Origin: Pseudomonadota bacterium
Lineage (GTDB): Bacteria > Pseudomonadota > Gammaproteobacteria > JAKBBU01
Length of the DNA: 48,475 bases
Assembly: GCA_021808365.1 (NCBI GenBank)
Contig: JAKBBU010000010.1
Span: 1 to 48,475 of the forward strand
Reading direction: 5' to 3'
Shown here: in pieces, positions 1 through 8,534 of the stretch
Numbering within the stretch: position 1 is the stretch's first letter
Layout: each line of letters starts with the position of its first letter
The notes under the pieces: model-generated
The model's input: only the letters and a program-made list of their open reading frames with translations
Databases searched by the model: none
Told to the model about the DNA's origin: nothing
Made by a program: the position numbers and the translations under genes

Positions 1-43
1 TAAGCCAAATATCTTCCTTGCTCACCTTGTTCGTGCTTTTCAT
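1..43 (-). CDS. Partial CDS, 5' end only, unknown product
   Basis: An ATG at 43-41 on the minus strand opens 14 codons (MKSTNKVSKEDIWL) that run off the left edge. A good ribosome binding site, AGGA, lies 6 nt upstream (50-53 on the plus strand). It is co-directional with, and 51 nt downstream of, the pabA stop, so it may be the next gene of that operon. Fourteen residues are too few to recognise a family. Confidence 0.45.
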   Translation of the reverse strand, partial: MKSTNKVSKEDIWL

Positions 44-94
44 AAAGTGTCCTCGCTGCGGTTAATCAGCCAACACCTTGACACTTTAAATAAA

Positions 95-688
95 CTAAAA
101 ATAGGGGTGGTTTATCTGACGGTTACCTTTGAGTATAAAATTACGCAACAAGCGATCTCCCTCTTCCGTCAAAATCGATTCAGGGTGAAATTGCACGCCA
201 TAAACAGGAAAATACCGATGTCGCAATGCCATGATCTGCCCTTCACGATCATAGGCCGTTGCGATTAATTCATTGGGAAATTGTTCAGTACTGACGATCA
301 ACGAATGATAGCGGCCGACTTTTAAGGGGTTTTTAAGCCCTAAAAACAAATCTTCGCCGCTGTGTTGTAATTCATCTGATTTTCCATGGACGGGTTTCAA
401 GGCTCGAATGATCTGGCCGCCAAAGGCTTGCGCAATCGCTTGATGTCCAAGACAAATCCCTAAAATTGGAATGAAGTTGTAAAATTCTTGGATCAAAGGA
501 ATAGAAATCCCAGCCTCGCTCGGTGTACAAGGACCTGGTGAAATTAAAATGTGACTGGGATTCAGAACGCGGATGTCTTCAATGGTCAGGGCATCATTGC
601 GTGAGACTTTATATTCAAACCCTAATTCCTCGATGGATCGTGCGAGGTTATAGACAAAGGAGTCGTAATTGTCGATGAGTAGGATCAT
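95..688 (-). CDS. pabA: Aminodeoxychorismate/anthranilate synthase glutamine amidotransferase subunit (PabA type)
   Basis: Class I glutamine amidotransferase of 197 aa, the usual length. It hydrolyses glutamine and passes ammonia to a chorismate-using partner for p-aminobenzoate (folate) or anthranilate synthesis in the cytoplasm. The catalytic triad is visible: Cys79 in GICLGHQ, and His168 and Glu170 in GVQFHPES. The ISPGPCTPSEAG loop resembles E. coli PabA more than TrpG. The ATG follows the TAA of the phosphatase gene directly, with no clear Shine-Dalgarno, so translation is probably coupled. No pabB lies beside it. A second, trpE-linked paralogue is at 8515-9120, which makes a folate role for this copy plausible but unproven. 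Confidence 0.85.
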   Translation of the reverse strand: MILLIDNYDSFVYNLARSIEELGFEYKVSRNDALTIEDIRVLNPSHILISPGPCTPSEAGISIPLIQEFYNFIPILGICLGHQAIAQAFGGQIIRALKPVHGKSDELQHSGEDLFLGLKNPLKVGRYHSLIVSTEQFPNELIATAYDREGQIMALRHRYFPVYGVQFHPESILTEEGDRLLRNFILKGNRQINHPYF

Positions 689-1369
689 TTAGGGTATAAA
701 ATAATACGGATCAGGTATCTTAAACGTCTTATCGGCAAAACGTCCCTTCATCGTTCCTTTCAAATCGCTTTCTTGATCGCCCATCGTGAAGATAATGTCA
801 TAACCTTGCGCTTCAATTTTTGCGCGCGCATCGGTCTTATACGGCACAACAGAAGTCTCAATGTAATCATCGGGTTTAAGCATCAAGCCCGACCAACTGA
901 TAAAACCCGCCTTCTTCAAATTGCTTTCTGTAGCAGCACGCAACGATTCCTGGCGACCTGTCACAAAAAAAACAGCAATGTGATGCTTGAGTGCTAAGCG
1001 GTAAAGCGCCAAGGTCGGCGCAATAGCAGGATCATGTCCTAAGGCAATCGCGTCATCTTGTTCTTTTTCGGTACCTCCAAAATCGAAGGCAACCATGTCA
1101 GGATAATTCGACAATGAGGTTTCATCAATGTCTAAAACAATAGCTAACTTTTTGCGTTGATCAGCTGGCAATTCGGTATTTTGTTCAACCCGCTCGAGCA
1201 AGTAGGCGGCCGCATTTTGATCGACTTCGGTAATTTCATGAAAATATTGACCAGAATCGTGATAGCGAATCAACTCCTGCTTGACCTCGTAGAGATTGGG
1301 TAAGTCAGCCTGTGCGATGGCACTTCCAAAAACGCCAATCAACAGAAGTAGAAATTTTTTCTTAAACAT
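689..1369 (-). CDS. Exported HAD-family class B (subclass IIIB) acid phosphatase
   Basis: 226 aa. The first 21 residues are a signal peptide (KKK, hydrophobic core, AQA cleavage site) with no lipobox, so the product should be periplasmic. HAD motif I is DIDET (Asp80, Asp82), motif II lies in FFVTGR, and the distal acidic motif is GDQESDLKG. This matches the HAD IIIB family that includes lipoprotein e(P4) and plant vegetative storage phosphatases, which dephosphorylate small phosphomonoesters such as nucleotides. It lies 52 nt after the class II amidotransferase and abuts pabA, so the three may be cotranscribed. The natural substrate cannot be read from sequence. Confidence 0.85.
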   Translation of the reverse strand: MFKKKFLLLLIGVFGSAIAQADLPNLYEVKQELIRYHDSGQYFHEITEVDQNAAAYLLERVEQNTELPADQRKKLAIVLDIDETSLSNYPDMVAFDFGGTEKEQDDAIALGHDPAIAPTLALYRLALKHHIAVFFVTGRQESLRAATESNLKKAGFISWSGLMLKPDDYIETSVVPYKTDARAKIEAQGYDIIFTMGDQESDLKGTMKGRFADKTFKIPDPYYFIP

Positions 1370-1421
1370 TGTAAACCCCTCACGAACAATGAAGGGCTAA
1401 ATGCTAGCATATTACTTTAAT

Positions 1422-2282
1422 CTAATCGACAGCTTTAAGTTCGATCGACAAATCTTGACGCACGAGAAGGAGATGGTTCAGAGGTATTTCCTTCCATTCC
1501 GCAGCATAATTCGTTAATTTTTCAGAGACGATCAAGAGGGCTTCATTTTGTCCGCCCACGGTAGGATGCATATGACAGACACCATCATGATATTCATATT
1601 GACTACCTGCGGAATAATACAGGGTCGGCGGATGGGGCGCGCCTTCGCTGGCACAGCGTGAAGTAATCAAATTGAGACCATCGGTGATAACAATATTTAA
1701 GTAGGATGGCTCATCGGCAACCTCATATTTCTTTTGCAATGTAACAATACGACGAAACGTTGTTTTCAGTGCTCTTGCAAGACCTTCTACCGTATGTTCT
1801 GAGTTTTGTTGTTCAAAAATATGCAAAAATAAAGCAAAGAAGTGCTCTGAATCAGTTTCACCCTTGAGCCAATTGTAGATGTGGTCGGGTAATTCATGGC
1901 GAATATGACGTTTGATTTTATTGAACCCACCCACGTTACCATTATGCATGAACAGTAATCGTTTATAGTGAAAGGGATGGCAATTGAGCATTGATACGCC
2001 ACCCGCTGAAGCAGCACGAACATGAGCCATCAAGCAGTGAGTCCGAATTTTTGGAGAAATATAGAGGAGATTGCGATCATTCCATGCCGGTTGAACAGAT
2101 GTAAACAAGGCGGGTGTATAATCGATTTCGTGGGCATACCAACCTAGACCAAAACCATCGCCATTCAGAGGCTCATCGGTTTCGCGCGCGCGAATACTTT
2201 GTTTGACGAGTGAATTGACGGGTTTGAAAAGTAGTTCGTCAACGACGATCGGTTTCCCGATATAAGCTGCAAAACGACACAT
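1422..2282 (-). CDS. Class II glutamine amidotransferase (YafJ-like)
   Basis: 286 aa beginning MCRFAAY: after removal of Met1 the N-terminal nucleophile Cys is exposed, as in all Ntn-type class II amidotransferases. The GDGFGLGWY and HVRAAS motifs and the FMHNGNVGGF segment are typical of stand-alone YafJ/EgtC-type proteins with no synthetase domain. It is presumably a cytoplasmic glutaminase or amidohydrolase; the E. coli YafJ substrate is not firmly known. The start is supported by AAAGGAAC 4-5 nt upstream. A 44-bp perfect hairpin (2296-2391) ends 13 nt before the start codon. Confidence 0.85.
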   Translation of the reverse strand: MCRFAAYIGKPIVVDELLFKPVNSLVKQSIRARETDEPLNGDGFGLGWYAHEIDYTPALFTSVQPAWNDRNLLYISPKIRTHCLMAHVRAASAGGVSMLNCHPFHYKRLLFMHNGNVGGFNKIKRHIRHELPDHIYNWLKGETDSEHFFALFLHIFEQQNSEHTVEGLARALKTTFRRIVTLQKKYEVADEPSYLNIVITDGLNLITSRCASEGAPHPPTLYYSAGSQYEYHDGVCHMHPTVGGQNEALLIVSEKLTNYAAEWKEIPLNHLLLVRQDLSIELKAVD

Positions 2283-2295
2283 GATGTTCCTTTTT

Positions 2296-2391
2296 AATTT
2301 AGTTTAGTGTTTATGGTTTAGAGAAGAGTGCACCAATACCACAACACGTATTGGTGCACTCTTCTCTAAACCATAAACACTAAACTAAATT
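2296..2391. repeat. Long perfect inverted repeat, 44-bp arms, 8-nt loop (long hairpin element 1)
   Basis: Arms 2296-2339 and 2348-2391 are perfectly complementary; the loop 2340-2347 reads CACAACAC on the plus strand. The inner stem is TGCACCAATAC. The right arm covers the pgpA stop codon, and the left arm stops just upstream of the ribosome binding site of the amidotransferase gene. A second element with the same core and loop, inverted, is at 41290-41363. It has no U-tract, so it is not a standard terminator. Confidence 0.95.
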
Positions 2392-2846
2392 CTGAAAATG
2401 GTATAAACACACCAAAACACGGCCGAAGCCGCAATGCCCGCCAAAACATCATCCAACATGATCCCAAGACCACCGTGGATGGCGCGATCACACCAGCGAA
2501 TCGGCCAAGGTTTCCAAATATCAAATAGACGAAATAAGCAAAACACGAATAAGACATTCCACACCGTGGGCACAATGGCCGTCATTGCGATCCAAAATCC
2601 AGTGATCTCATCCCACACAATGCGCGGATCATCGTCAACCCCGAGGGCCCGCGCTGTATAACCGCATAACCACACTCCAAAACCAAAACCAACGATGACG
2701 CAAAGTACATAGGCCCACAGCGGCAAGAATGATAAGGCTAAGTATAGCGGAACAGCCACCAATGTGCCTGCGGTTCCGGGCATAATGGGTGAAAGTCCAG
2801 CGCCAAAACCCAGTGCGACCCAGTGAAGAAGTCTATTTTTGTTCAT
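2385..2846 (-). CDS. pgpA: Phosphatidylglycerophosphatase A
   Basis: 153 aa. It dephosphorylates phosphatidylglycerophosphate to phosphatidylglycerol in the inner membrane. The conserved SPIMPGTAGTL motif is near residue 20 and the catalytic region DDPRIVWDEITGFWIAM is in the middle; about four hydrophobic spans fit the family. I chose the ATG at 2846, whose product starts [17 protein letters not shown], over one 12 codons upstream, because family members start at this point and the shorter form overlaps nusB by only 14 nt. In many enterics thiL lies between nusB and pgpA; here it is absent. The stop lies inside the 44-bp hairpin. Confidence 0.9.
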   Translation of the reverse strand: MNKNRLLHWVALGFGAGLSPIMPGTAGTLVAVPLYLALSFLPLWAYVLCVIVGFGFGVWLCGYTARALGVDDDPRIVWDEITGFWIAMTAIVPTVWNVLFVFCLFRLFDIWKPWPIRWCDRAIHGGLGIMLDDVLAGIAASAVFWCVYTIFRI

Positions 2847-3279
2847 CTCGTTCGCTCGCACGGATCGACAATGAAGCACCATTTAAAATAGCATTCACAT
2901 ATTTGTGGCTATCTTCTGCACCGAAGGCTTTTGCCAACTCAATGGCTTCATTTAAAATGACACGATAAGGAATTTCAGGGTGCTCTTGTAATTCGTAGCT
3001 GCCAATACGCAAAATTGCAAGTTCGACGGCGCCAATTTCATCAAGAGGTCGATCGAGGAAGGATTGAAATGCCGCATCGAGCACATCGATCGATGCTGGA
3101 ATACGATGAATTAATTCTTGAAAATAAGGCATGTCTACTTTTGTGAGATCGACATCTTCGCGTTCTAAAAATTGTTGCTCAATGGCATTTAAATCATTGC
3201 CGGATAATTGCCATTGATAGAGCGCTTGTAGTGCAAAGCGGCGTGCCTTATGACGGGCTCTTGGTTTTATCTTTATCAT
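2833..3279 (-). CDS. nusB: Transcription antitermination factor NusB
   Basis: 148 aa all-helical RNA-binding protein that, with NusE (S10), binds boxA RNA and supports rRNA antitermination. The N-terminal [19 protein letters not shown] and the C-terminal [18 protein letters not shown] segment with KYVNAILN are family hallmarks, and the length is normal. The gene overlaps nrdR by 32 nt upstream and pgpA by 14 nt downstream, so the block is translationally coupled. The basic leader IKIKPRAR is plausible for NusB. Confidence 0.93.
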   Translation of the reverse strand: MIKIKPRARHKARRFALQALYQWQLSGNDLNAIEQQFLEREDVDLTKVDMPYFQELIHRIPASIDVLDAAFQSFLDRPLDEIGAVELAILRIGSYELQEHPEIPYRVILNEAIELAKAFGAEDSHKYVNAILNGASLSIRASERDEQK

Positions 3280-3733
3280 TATTGATCCTATTTAAGCGCG
3301 ATATTTCATCGCGAAATGCATTCACATCTTGAAAACTACGATAAACGGAAGCAAAGCGAACGTAAGCCACTTGATCCAAGCCACGTAATTCGTCCATCAC
3401 CCATTCACCGAGTAAATCCGATGGAATTTCACGATCGCCGCGCGCGCGAACACGTTTGAGGATTTGCCTTAAGGCAAGCTCGATGTCATCGCTAGAAACA
3501 GGCCGCTTCTCAAGGGCTCTCAACATACCATTGCGTAATTTTATTTCATCAAATGAAACGCGTGTTCCATCGCGTTTCATCACGCGGGGTAAAATCAGTT
3601 CAACCACTTCATACGTTGTAAACCGCTCATTGCATGCGGGACATTCTCGGCGTCGCCGCACCCCTCGCCCATCGGGAACAAGGCGTGAATCAATCACTTT
3701 CGTATCTGTTTCATCGCAGAAAGGACAGTACAT
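3248..3733 (-). CDS. nrdR: Transcriptional repressor NrdR
   Basis: 161 aa repressor of ribonucleotide reductase genes. The zinc ribbon has two cysteine pairs (MYCPFC and CPACNERF) within the first 40 residues, followed by an ATP-cone domain (residues about 48-140) that senses ATP/dATP. I chose the ATG at 3733, one base past the glyA TAA, because NrdR proteins begin MYCPFC; a longer reading from 3799 adds 22 residues that are really out-of-frame glyA. glyA-nrdR-nusB adjacency is common in gammaproteobacteria; the usual ribD/ribE insertion is missing. No NrdR box was found in the window. Confidence 0.95.
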   Translation of the reverse strand: MYCPFCDETDTKVIDSRLVPDGRGVRRRRECPACNERFTTYEVVELILPRVMKRDGTRVSFDEIKLRNGMLRALEKRPVSSDDIELALRQILKRVRARGDREIPSDLLGEWVMDELRGLDQVAYVRFASVYRSFQDVNAFRDEISRLNRINNDKDKTKSPS

Positions 3734-3734
3734 G

Positions 3735-4997
3735 TTAGGGTGTTTCACTATAAACAGGAAAACAACGACATAATTCTGAAACCTGGGTGCGCACTTCATC
3801 GATCACGGTCTGCGCTAAACGTGAATCCAAGATATCAACAATCCAATTTGCTAATAATATTGCTTCATCTTCCTTCATACCTCGCGTGGTGATCGCAGGC
3901 GTTCCTAAACGTAACCCACTCGTCACAAAAGGCGAACGAGGATCATTAGGGACAGCGTTTTTATTCACCGTGATGTGCGCAGAGTTGAGTGCGGCATCAG
4001 CATCTTTGCCTGTAATATCTTGCGCAATTAAGTCCACGAGAAATAAATGATTATCTGTGCCACCCGAAACAATTTTATAACCACACTCCATAAATACTGT
4101 TGCCATCGCACGTGCATTTTTCACAACTTGTTGTTGATACGTTTTAAATTCGGGTTGAAGTGCTTCTTTAAAGGCAATCGCCTTAGCAGCAATCACATGC
4201 ATCAATGGCCCACCTTGCATGCCGGGAAAAACAACTGAATTAAGTTTTTTCTCAATTTCAGGGTTTGACTTTGCGAGGATAAAACCACCGCGCGGGCCAC
4301 GCAAAGTTTTGTGCGTGGTCGATGTCGTCACATCCGCAATTTGAACAGGTGAGGGATAAACCCCTGCGGCAACTAAACCTGAAACATGTGCCATATCGAC
4401 GAATAAGTAAGCACCCACCTCATTAGCAATGTCGCGAAACCGCTGCCAATCGATGTAACGAGAATAGGCTGAAAAACCAGCGACAATGAGTTTGGGACGA
4501 TGTTCTTTCGCTAACTGTTCGATATTGGCGTAATCGATAAGCCCTGTTTCGGGATCAAGCCCATATTGCACAGCATGATAGAGTTTGCCAGAAAAATTGA
4601 CAGATGCACCATGGGTCAAGTGGCCACCATGCGCTAAACTCATGCCCAAAATGGTGTCGCCTGGCTGCAGAAGTGCCATATAAACCGCCGCATTAGCTTG
4701 AGAACCTGAATGGGGTTGGACATTGGCATAATCAGCACTGAACAAGGTTTTAAGTCTAGCAATGGCTAATTCTTCAGCAATATCGACGTATTCGCAACCT
4801 CCATAATAGCGCTTGCCGGGATAACCTTCAGCATATTTGTTGGTCAGCACGGAACCTTGTGCCTCGAGCACACAGGGGCTAGCATAGTTTTCTGAGGCAA
4901 TCAGTTCGATGTGATCTTCCTGGCGTTGCCGTTCTTGTTCCATCGCCGTCCAAAGTTCAGGATCAAACGTTTCGATGGTGGTTTTTGGATCAAACAT
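3735..4997 (-). CDS. glyA: Serine hydroxymethyltransferase
   Basis: 420 aa PLP enzyme interconverting serine plus tetrahydrofolate with glycine plus methylene-THF, the main one-carbon source in the cytoplasm. Visible features: the [12 protein letters not shown]-terminal motif, [18 protein letters not shown], and the PLP lysine in [15 protein letters not shown]. The start is the ATG at 4997 ([12 protein letters not shown]), preceded by GAAGGGG 5 nt upstream. The frame stays open for another 67 codons upstream, but these encode nothing SHMT-like and fall in the hairpin-rich leader. First gene of glyA-nrdR-nusB-pgpA. Confidence 0.96.
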   Translation of the reverse strand: MFDPKTTIETFDPELWTAMEQERQRQEDHIELIASENYASPCVLEAQGSVLTNKYAEGYPGKRYYGGCEYVDIAEELAIARLKTLFSADYANVQPHSGSQANAAVYMALLQPGDTILGMSLAHGGHLTHGASVNFSGKLYHAVQYGLDPETGLIDYANIEQLAKEHRPKLIVAGFSAYSRYIDWQRFRDIANEVGAYLFVDMAHVSGLVAAGVYPSPVQIADVTTSTTHKTLRGPRGGFILAKSNPEIEKKLNSVVFPGMQGGPLMHVIAAKAIAFKEALQPEFKTYQQQVVKNARAMATVFMECGYKIVSGGTDNHLFLVDLIAQDITGKDADAALNSAHITVNKNAVPNDPRSPFVTSGLRLGTPAITTRGMKEDEAILLANWIVDILDSRLAQTVIDEVRTQVSELCRCFPVYSETP

Positions 4998-5073
4998 GAC
5001 ACCCCCTTCAGCTTTTATTGGCCGAAAGTATATCTGATCTGGCTTAAAGTTGCGATCCTTAATTGGATGCTTC

Positions 5074-5234
5074 GCCAAGGCAAAGCCTCGGCTCGCACTT
5101 AAGGGGGAGAACTCGCGTTTCTCTTTCAGCGCTTTGCATTCCATGCGTCGCTTGAAAGCCGGCCAAAAACATCCGTGTTTTTGGCGTTCGCAGGACAAAT
5201 GCTTCGCATTTGTTATTTCCTGCTCACCCTTAAG
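5074..5234 (-). ncRNA. Candidate structured leader/RNA upstream of glyA (multi-helix junction)
   Basis: A GC-rich stretch between divergent glyA and ampD. It can fold into a closing helix 5098-5105/5227-5234 (8 bp) enclosing three hairpins: 5123-5131 with 5149-5158 plus an inner stem 5136-5139/5143-5146; 5162-5171/5176-5185 (10 bp); and 5191-5195/5218-5222 plus 5196-5202/5206-5212. A further hairpin, 5074-5081/5085-5092, has a G-U pair if read from the minus strand but an A-C mismatch from the plus strand, which favours transcription toward glyA. It matches no riboswitch consensus I can recall. It could instead be a hairpin-rich dispersed repeat. A TATACT lies between it and glyA (about 5020), so glyA might also start downstream. 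Confidence 0.5.
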
Positions 5235-5321
5235 AATCCCCCATCGCGAGAAGAACTAAAACGCTGAATATAGGACTATGGTAAACTAGTCAATATTTTC
5301 TTGTATACGTCGGGAATCTTC

Positions 5322-5867
5322 ATGATCGACCTCGAAACAGGCTTACTCGAAGGCGCATCCTACTGCCCTTCCCCCAATTGTAACGATCGACCGCCATGCA
5401 CAACAATCGATCTTCTGGTGATCCATAGTATTGAATTACCGCCACAAGCCTGGGGCAGTTCTGTCATTCATGATCTGTTTTGTAATACCTTGGACCCAAA
5501 ACGTTATCCATTCTTTGAACAAGAAGCCAAGTTGGAGGTTTCAGCGCACTTACTTATCGACCGGCAAGGCACGATCACACAGTTCGTCCCCTTCCATCGA
5601 CGAGCTTGGCATGCAGGTATTTCAAATTTTCAGGGAAAAGAGAATTGCAATAATTTCTCAATCGGTGTTGAATTGGAGTCTGGGGCTGGCATACCGTTTG
5701 AGCCTGTTCAATATGAAACTTTGATCGATCTCATCCGTGTGCTTCAATCAGCCTATCCAGAAATCACGCCCTCGCGGATCGTTGGACATGCTGACATTGC
5801 GCCTGGCCGAAAACAAGATCCAGGCCCATTGTTTGACTGGAACTATGTGCGTTACTATATGGAATGA
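5322..5867 (+). CDS. ampD: 1,6-anhydro-N-acetylmuramyl-L-alanine amidase AmpD
   Basis: 181 aa zinc amidase that cleaves the peptide from cytoplasmic anhydro-muropeptides during cell-wall recycling and so keeps beta-lactamase inducer levels low. Key residues seen: His in LLVIHSIELPP, ERRAWHAG-like FHRRAWHAG, Glu in FSIGVELE, and the HADIAPGRKQDPGP zinc/catalytic motif near the C-terminus. I chose the ATG at 5322 (GGGAA 5 nt upstream) over a TTG 7 codons earlier. It begins the five-gene plus-strand run; ampE follows after 12 nt, the classic ampDE pair. Confidence 0.93.
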   Translation: MIDLETGLLEGASYCPSPNCNDRPPCTTIDLLVIHSIELPPQAWGSSVIHDLFCNTLDPKRYPFFEQEAKLEVSAHLLIDRQGTITQFVPFHRRAWHAGISNFQGKENCNNFSIGVELESGAGIPFEPVQYETLIDLIRVLQSAYPEITPSRIVGHADIAPGRKQDPGPLFDWNYVRYYME

Positions 5868-5879
5868 CATGGAATAACT

Positions 5880-6746
5880 ATGAAACTAATCATCATCCTA
5901 CTTGCCTTTGGTATGGAACGCTTCCTGAGCCTCGGGCAATACATGAAGCGATTCTCTTGGTTTGAAGCTTATCTGCGTTGGCTTGCACCAACCCTTGAAA
6001 AAACAACAGGCTGGGGCAAACCTTTACAACTTGCCTGCGTCATTTTGCCAATTCCTGTGATCGCAGGCGTGCTGATCAGCCTATGCTCCTATCTTCTTTT
6101 TGGGATCCTTGGATTCATCCTAGGGGTCATTGTTTTACTCTACTGCCTTGGCCCAGAAGATTTATTCGAGCAAGTACATCGTTATACCACTGCTTGTGGC
6201 AGCCTTGACTTGGATGAAGCACGTGATGTTGCTGCCCATATTGAAGGAATCATCCCGCCAGTAGGTACAGGCGAAGAAGAAGTCGAGCTGAATCATCGCA
6301 ATGTTGTTGAAGCGGTTTTTATTCAGTCCAATGATCGCTATTTTGCAGTATTATTTTGGTTTATTGTGTTGGGACCTTTTGGTACATTGCTCTATCGCAG
6401 TGTTTCTATCTTAAGTCGTAATAAAGACCATTCACTGGCCCATTCTGCCGAACGTTTTCGGCGAATTTTGGATTGGTTACCGATCCGCTTAGTGACATTC
6501 AGTTATCTTTTAATGGGTCATTTTGTAACGGGATTTCGCGCGTGGTGGGATCGAATTCTTGATGGGTTAAATTCAAATGATGAACTCCTCATGACCGCAG
6601 GATTTGCATCCTCCAGTTTGCCCAGTGATGAAGAAACGATCCTTGAACCCAGCGATGTTACACGCGCTTTGCAATTGGTTGAACGTGCCTTATATGTTTG
6701 GGCGGTTGTGATTGCCTTGGTTACCCTAGGCGGGTGGTTGTTTTAG
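5880..6746 (+). CDS. ampE: AmpE family inner-membrane protein
   Basis: 288 aa. Hydrophobic spans lie near residues 49-90 (two), 152-175, about 200-220 and 268-288. The N-terminal ALERF-like segment (FGMERFLSLGQYM), the central NHRNVVEAVFIQSNDRYFAVLFWF and the LDWLPIRLVTFSYLLMGHF motif align from memory with E. coli AmpE. The family relates to CobD/CbiB membrane proteins. AmpE is proposed to sense or transduce cell-wall state with AmpD, but its biochemical role is not settled. Immediately downstream of ampD. Confidence 0.88.
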   Translation: MKLIIILLAFGMERFLSLGQYMKRFSWFEAYLRWLAPTLEKTTGWGKPLQLACVILPIPVIAGVLISLCSYLLFGILGFILGVIVLLYCLGPEDLFEQVHRYTTACGSLDLDEARDVAAHIEGIIPPVGTGEEEVELNHRNVVEAVFIQSNDRYFAVLFWFIVLGPFGTLLYRSVSILSRNKDHSLAHSAERFRRILDWLPIRLVTFSYLLMGHFVTGFRAWWDRILDGLNSNDELLMTAGFASSSLPSDEETILEPSDVTRALQLVERALYVWAVVIALVTLGGWLF

Positions 6747-6756
6747 AGAAAAAAAA

Positions 6757-7032
6757 ATGCCGATTTATGAATATACCTGCTCCCTCTGCGGAGCACATCT
6801 TGAAAAATTACAAAAAGCCAATGACCCTGCGCCGGTGGATTGCCCCAAATGCGGAAAGCCAGGTTTGGAAAAGCAAGTTTCTGCTGCAAGCTTTAGTTTA
6901 AAAGGCTCAGGTTGGTATGCTAGTGATTATAAAAAACCAACACCATCTGAAACCAAAGAAAATAAAGAAAGCACAGAAACAAAAGATAAAGGCGGATGCG
7001 ATTCAGGTGGGTGCGGTCACGGTGACCATTAA
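6757..7032 (+). CDS. FmdB-family small zinc-ribbon protein
   Basis: 91 aa. MPIYEYTC starts the FmdB regulatory-protein family; Cys8/Cys11 and Cys29/Cys32 form the zinc ribbon, followed by SGWYASDYKK. The lysine/glutamate-rich tail ends in a second Cys/His cluster (GGCDSGGCGHGDH) that could bind metal. The function of this widespread family is unclear. The gene lies 10 nt after ampE, and its TAA shares a base with the trpE ATG (TAATG), so these genes are cotranscribed and coupled. Confidence 0.88.
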   Translation: MPIYEYTCSLCGAHLEKLQKANDPAPVDCPKCGKPGLEKQVSAASFSLKGSGWYASDYKKPTPSETKENKESTETKDKGGCDSGGCGHGDH

Positions 7033-8534
7033 TGAAAAAACACATCGCTGTCCACAACACCTGTGAAAAACTTGACTCATCAAGCGACACTTTAAGTGTT
7101 TATTTAAATTTACACACTATCTTTGCGCACGATCAATTATTCTTGCTCGAATCACTCTATGGTCCCCAAAAAGATCGCAAAGCATCCTTTGTAGGATTTA
7201 ATCCTCTCCTCACACTCGCCTTACATAAAACCAGATTAACACTTAGCGGCGATCCTGCTTTAATTTCAGCGCTAAATCCTTTACTCAATCATTCGCCCTA
7301 TTTAAAAAAAATCGATGATCAACGCTACGACTTAATTGAACTCCCCATGCTTTGGAATTTCTTGAGGGAAATGGAATCACTGTTTAACGTTGATTATTCC
7401 GGTGAGCCGCTTGACATACGTTTCGGCTTTTTTGGATATTTCGGCTACGATATCGTTCATGCCATCGAATCACTACCTCACCGTATTGAAGATCCGACTG
7501 ATTTTCCTGAACTCATGTTAAGTTTATATCAAGGCATGGTGTATACCGACCTTGCTCATGATCAAACGTATTTGATCATCAATGAATTTGAAACTGCTTC
7601 ATATCGCTCTGCTGATAATATAAAAATGCTTTTATCAAAACCAGTCACTCCTGCTGATCCACTCAGCCTACCCGTGCCTGCTCCAGAAAATATAACCGAT
7701 TCGATCAGGAAAAAAGACTATCTCCCTTGGGTCGATCGTGCGCTTGAACACATCGGCCTCGGCGATATTTATCAAATCCAAATCGGACACATGTTAACGA
7801 TCACCTCAAGTATTGATCCCTTCTTGGTTTATCAACGTTTACGTGTGCAAAATCCTTCACCCTATATGTATTTTACAACGATGAATGGCGTGACGATCAT
7901 CGGTGCAAGCCCAGAACTTTTCATGAGCCAATCGGGCCGAAAAATAACGATGCGCCCCATCGCAGGAACAATACGTCGTGGCCGCAATGCACAGGAAGAT
8001 GCGCAATTAAAAGCTGAGTTATTAGCAGACCCAAAAGAACAAGCTGAACATGTGATGTTGGTTGATCTGGGGCGAAATGATATTGGTCGTGTTTGTGAAA
8101 AAAATACGCTGAATGTAAGCGACTTAATGATCGTAGAACAATATTCGCATGTGTTTCACATCGTTTCAAATGTCGAAGGGCAATTGGCAACGAATTATGA
8201 TCACTACGATGTGATTAAAGCTACTTTTCCTGCAGGCACCGTCACAGGTGCTCCTCGAATTAGAGCGATGGAATTAATTGAAGATATTGAAAATAAACGT
8301 CGCGGCCTTTATGCAGGATGCCTTGGATTTTTTGATGTGCGCGGCAATTTTGAGACAGCCCTGTGCATTCGCACCGCCGTCTATCGAGATGGACAATACA
8401 TGATTCGCGCATCAGGCGGCATCGTTGCTGATTCAGATCCATCTAAAGAATGGGCTGAAACAATCAGCAAATTAAGTTCAACCTATCTTGCGATTACAGG
8501 AAGAGAGCTGCGCGATGAACATTTTATTAATTGA
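7032..8534 (+). CDS. trpE: Anthranilate synthase component I
   Basis: 500 aa chorismate-binding enzyme making anthranilate from chorismate with ammonia from its amidotransferase partner, the first step of tryptophan synthesis. The N-terminal LFLLESL matches the LLES feedback (Trp-binding) element. The C-terminal catalytic domain has [42 protein letters not shown] and GCLGFFD. PIAGT, with Ala where PabB enzymes carry Lys, argues for TrpE over PabB. The amidotransferase gene overlaps its end by 20 nt. No trp leader peptide or attenuator is evident, because the gene sits inside an ampDE operon. Confidence 0.88.
   Translation: MKKHIAVHNTCEKLDSSSDTLSVYLNLHTIFAHDQLFLLESLYGPQKDRKASFVGFNPLLTLALHKTRLTLSGDPALISALNPLLNHSPYLKKIDDQRYDLIELPMLWNFLREMESLFNVDYSGEPLDIRFGFFGYFGYDIVHAIESLPHRIEDPTDFPELMLSLYQGMVYTDLAHDQTYLIINEFETASYRSADNIKMLLSKPVTPADPLSLPVPAPENITDSIRKKDYLPWVDRALEHIGLGDIYQIQIGHMLTITSSIDPFLVYQRLRVQNPSPYMYFTTMNGVTIIGASPELFMSQSGRKITMRPIAGTIRRGRNAQEDAQLKAELLADPKEQAEHVMLVDLGRNDIGRVCEKNTLNVSDLMIVEQYSHVFHIVSNVEGQLATNYDHYDVIKATFPAGTVTGAPRIRAMELIEDIENKRRGLYAGCLGFFDVRGNFETALCIRTAVYRDGQYMIRASGGIVADSDPSKEWAETISKLSSTYLAITGRELRDEHFIN

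Noticed and set aside
2331-2356. NtrC (nitrogen regulator) binding site from TGCACCA...TGGTGCA
   Set aside because: NtrC sites need about 5 nt between half-sites; here the spacing is 16 nt inside a perfect hairpin, and the same at 41290-41363.
4998-5198. 67-codon N-terminal extension of glyA
   Set aside because: The frame is open but encodes nothing SHMT-like, and falls in the hairpin-rich region; the ATG at 4997 has a good RBS and the family start.
5050-5259. Plus-strand 69-codon frame in the glyA leader
   Set aside because: Mirrors the hairpin-rich sequence, no RBS, and no recognisable protein; treated as chance.
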